From positions 797,084-861,083 of the forward strand of contig JAJEKV010000098.1 of the NCBI GenBank assembly GCA_021234155.1: 64,000 nt of DNA, given 5' to 3'. Origin of the DNA: Isoetes taiwanensis. Its lineage: Eukaryota > Streptophyta > Lycopodiopsida > Isoetales > Isoetaceae. The notes below the pieces were generated by a model, which was not told where the DNA came from, made no database searches, and saw nothing but the letters and a program-made list of their open reading frames with translations. A program made the position numbers and the translations under genes. The first letter of the stretch is position 1. The number at the start of each line of letters is the position of its first letter. This document shows, piece after piece, positions 61,040 through 64,000 of this stretch.

Positions 61040-61700
61040 GGTTTGGACATTCTATTTAAGCTTTGTGTTGATGTAGGGTTGGCATAGTCGGTTCAACTCC
61101 TTCATGTCATCCTCATCAAGCGCGGCCTTCTCTTTATAGTAATCAAAATCATGGCATGCGTTGAATGCAACATTGCAGAATTCTGTGATGCACGTCGTCT
61201 CTTCAGGACTGTGGCATAATCCTTTGCGTCATGCAGTTTTGAACTCCTAGTCTTCCTTAGCAGGATTGTCCCATTCAGGATTTTGCCCTGTAGGTCAAGT
61301 GTTTTTTTGTCCGTGAGGCCTTGTATCCTTTTCATGAACTGCCTATCAAACAACTTTGGGTCTAGCCTTGTTGGCAATTCTCCATTGTTGTCCTTAAGCT
61401 TGCCTTGTCCAAAGAGCCAAGATCTCTGTCAATTTTACCCAGACTACCTCACTGCACAGAATGAGGTCATATTGGTCAGATAGGGATTCCCTGCCCTTTC
61501 TTGGTGTTCTCTTCTTTTTCTCATCTTCATCATCCTCCTCATCATCTTTTTGGCATTCCAGAAGAACATATATGCACAGTTTTTCGAAGGTCTTCCACTT
61601 GTCTGAGGGAGCCCTGTTTCCTTTAGGCCGCTGAGGACAACCCAATGCCTTCCACTGTTGCCGAGCGTGTATGATCTGGTCAGGATACAGGGGGCAATCA
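61040..61700 (-). CDS. Unknown minus-strand exon with acidic-basic tract
   Basis: Coding-like throughout, with frame changes. It starts with GCPQRPKGNRAPSDKWKTFE, passes an acidic-basic tract (DDEEDDEDEKKKRTPRKG), then reads NNGELPTRLDPKLFDRQFM and FCNVAFNACHDFDYYKEKAA. Frames change near 61,405 and near a CTG at about 61,212. Upstream of the phosphatase exon on the same strand, so possibly one gene. I do not know this family. Confidence 0.45.
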
Positions 61701-61923
61701 ATAAATGAAACTATGTCAGAACAATTATTTTAATAATCAATGGGAAGAGAACATACAGAGGGTTTGGGGCTTTCTCGTTAGATTAGAAAGTCCCAATTCT
61801 AAAAACCCCTAAATAGAAATAATATTTAAAATGCGGGTTTCTGACTTCGAATGAGTCGAGAATACTGAAGAGCGAACAAAATAGAGGGTAGGGGGCTTTC
61901 TTGACTCACTCCATCCCCGGATT

Positions 61924-63187
61924 CTAGGAGGCCTCGTATAGCGGTAAATTAATAGTGCGGGTATTCTCATTTCGCCGAATCAACAATACCGGAGGAAGAT
62001 AAAAATAGAGGTCGCGGGGGCTGGCGATTCGAGAAGTCATACAGTGCGGCTGGTAAAATACCATATATAGGCGGCACTTGCTGCTATTGTGTATTACGAC
62101 GATGGCTATCTTTGGCAAGCTTCGGTGGGTGGTGTATCCGCGAGAGAACTCTGCACTCCGTTTGGAATACCGATCCTTAATCCTTTTGTGGGATCTCCTT
62201 TTTATTTGCAACACTTGCCCTGCCCTCGCGAATGTTGACCATCCACAACCCGAGAACCTCACATCTTTGCCCGCGAGGGTCTTCACCGATTGCTCCACGA
62301 ATAACTCTGTAGCTCTGCTGAATGGTATAACGTCCGCATGCATTGGATCCGCAATATGATGACGCACCATGAGGTTCAGAATCTCTAGCATGTGAGCTAG
62401 ATTAAATTCCATGTGGTTGAAGAGGACCGCATCACCAATGCAAACCTTCAATCGTCTTATGTCCAATAGCAACTTGTGGCCAATCCCCAGTGGATAAAAC
62501 TGAGCTAGACGCTCCATCTTTTGGGTCCCCCTCTGCGACTTTTTTATTTGGTCGTCTGGATCCAAGAACTGGGAGTCTACCATTTCGTCATCTTCCATAT
62601 CAGAATCCTCTGGAATGCTTTCAATTTTCCCACATGCACTCTTCTCTGGACTTTTCTCCCTCTCAACAACATTCTTCGTAACTGTTGAGTGCTTTAAAGT
62701 CTTAAGCACATTCGTTGTGAACATCCCTGTGTTAAAGAGCTTCTCTCTCACCCTAAAAATCTCCATTCTGAGCTCCCTTGAAGTGAGTGTTCTCGCCTCC
62801 TTCATCCCTTCCAAATCCTTCCAGACCAAGTTCTAGCAATTTATAGACGTCGGCCTTTTGTTAGTCCCCTTGGCCTTGCTCATCGATGTAGAAGAATAAT
62901 TGGGCCCGACACTTTCTGGTGTGGTAAAATTTTTCCCTTCAACTGCGTCTTCCATACAAAGTAACATGTCTTGGATGCTGCGGCAGAGAGAAAACCGACC
63001 TTCTTATACTTGTCGTAGGAAACTTCTTTTATCCTTTCGGAAAAAGCCAGGATCTTTTCTTTTCCACAAGACGTTACTTCGACATACCACCAGCAATTCG
63101 TAGTGGTTTCCAACAGCTCTATCTCCAATCCTTCAAGGACAAAGAATGGAGTTCTACCAGTGATGATGAGTGTCTCTGCCGTAAATG
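61924..63187 (-). CDS. Large exon region of unknown gene
   Basis: Begins at 63,187 after a TTGCAG acceptor. The first part reads AFTAETLIITGRTPFFVLEG and GFLSAAASKTCYFVWKTQL (to about 62,880). After a frame change and one stop near 62,830 it continues for 301 codons to 61,924: an acidic stretch (EDSDMEDDEM), then FYPLGIGHKLLLDIRRLKV and HMLEILNLMVRHHIADPMH. The long open frames and a good splice pair to exon 1 suggest a real gene. No domain is recognised. Confidence 0.5.
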
Positions 63188-63247
63188 CTGCAAGGCTAAA
63201 ATACGGTCAGAACAAGTAGATGAATCGAATCAAAATTGAGAGCTTAC

Positions 63248-63341
63248 CGGGAGGCATGGTCTTTCGTTTCTTCGTTCCATTAGAGCGGACTTGATCCGCA
63301 TACACTGCTTCTTTGTTGGAGTTGTCATCTAAGCGGCACAT
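63248..63341 (-). CDS. Exon 1 of the same unknown gene
   Basis: Starts at ATG 63,341, encodes 31 residues with a basic end (GTKKRKTMPP) and stops at CCTCCCG|GTAAGC, a good donor. The phase fits the 63,187 acceptor (60-bp intron). The 60-bp size is short, but plants tolerate it. Confidence 0.5.
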
Positions 63342-64000
63342 CTCTTCTTTGCTTTCAATTCCCTTCTAAACTTAGTCTCTTACGGGACTTTGTGATTTTG
63401 GGACTGCGTAAAAAACAAGTTCGGTGTTCTTAAATTTGAAATTAGGACATACAATCATTCAAGGGAAAAAAGCTGACTAAGGGTACATCCGCGACCATCT
63501 TTAGCCTGCCCAAGCACTAATTTGAACTTTTACATTTCAAAGGACTAAGTGTATGTCGGGTGCGGAAGGGAGTTTATCGGGCACATAATTTTTATCGGGT
63601 CTTAGCTTGGGGCCGAGAGAATTCGAATGACTTCTTGACATGCCCACGATGTTGTAAGCTCCCTAACAATGGTTTTACGTATCTATGTCTAGCGGAGGTG
63701 TTGTTGAAACTAGATGATTTGATTGGCGTACATGGGGCCAAGGTAGCAGCAAGAGATGAGCTAGAAGACACGGGCACTCTTCACTGCTAGCGCCATGGAG
63801 AAGGGATACACAAGAATCGCTTTAACACAAGTTTTTGATGTAGATGCCTTGTTGATGAGTAGGGAAGAAGCAAAGACCCTTGAAGAGGCTCTGCGGGATA
63901 CGTGATACAATGGCCCAAACAATACTTGCGAGAAGAGGTGAGTGCTTACCACTGTTTTATTAGGATGCTTGTTTTAAAGATCCTCATAGGCATGTTAGAC
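63342..64000. other. Right edge, no recognisable gene
   Basis: Possible promoter side of the minus-strand gene. A plus frame at 63,560-63,790 (segment LLKLDDLIGVHGAKVAARDE) has plausible composition, but nothing supports it further. Confidence 0.35.

Noticed and set aside
61444-61701. Met/Arg-rich minus frame (MMRRMMKMRKRR)
   Set aside because: Out-of-frame shadow of the acidic-basic DDEEDDEDEKKK exon.

Overview
The window looks like nuclear DNA from a large, transposon-rich land-plant genome. The evidence is a Ty3/gypsy element with a plant-style gag and 'NPKK/GKVNYY' reverse transcriptase (RT) blocks, a TRIM (miniature LTR retrotransposon) with a tRNA-Asp-like primer site, a hAT-type MITE with an 8-bp target duplication, GT-AG introns, and a transposase-like gene of a type I associate with plants. 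A fern or other non-flowering plant is my guess, at low confidence. There is no operon structure and no tRNA or rRNA gene that I can recognise. Almost everything is mobile DNA, mostly broken.

Layout. 0-4.4 kb: GC-rich direct repeats, CGTCG-rich repeats, a TTC microsatellite and a 124-bp tandem array. 4.7-17.5 kb: a decayed DNA transposon with a plus-strand transposase-like gene (core at 9.4-9.7 kb) and a converging minus-strand accessory gene (16.1 to about 10.7 kb). A better preserved copy of the accessory gene lies at 43.3-40.6 kb, with introns full of TGTACA-type motifs. 19.8-40.4 kb: a nested complex. A minus-strand gypsy element (5' end near 40.4 kb, RT near 19.9 kb) is split by a 10-kb element (29,212-39,245). 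That element has roughly 300-bp degenerate inverted ends and a 7-bp target duplication (TGAGCAC). It carries an intron-containing gene for a Penelope-like RT, followed by a partial direct repeat of the gene's own 5' part. About 5.45 kb across the gypsy/insert boundary was then duplicated in tandem (22,455-27,907 and 27,908-33,956), and a 584-bp hAT MITE later landed in the second copy. 43.7-44.7 kb: plus-strand exons of an unknown gene. 45-50 kb: repeats and AT- or CG-rich islands. 49.8-57 kb: relics of a LINE, two gypsy elements and a complete 846-bp TRIM. 58.6-63.4 kb: a minus-strand multi-exon gene region that includes an FCP1/HAD-type phosphatase exon.

A theme across the window is that near-identical repeat copies differ mainly at CTG and CAG trinucleotides, usually as CTG to CCG or CG and CAG to CGA or CG. 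Many frame breaks sit on these sites. This is more like a long-read base-calling problem at CHG-methylated cytosines than biological decay, so many 'pseudogenes' here may be more intact than they look.
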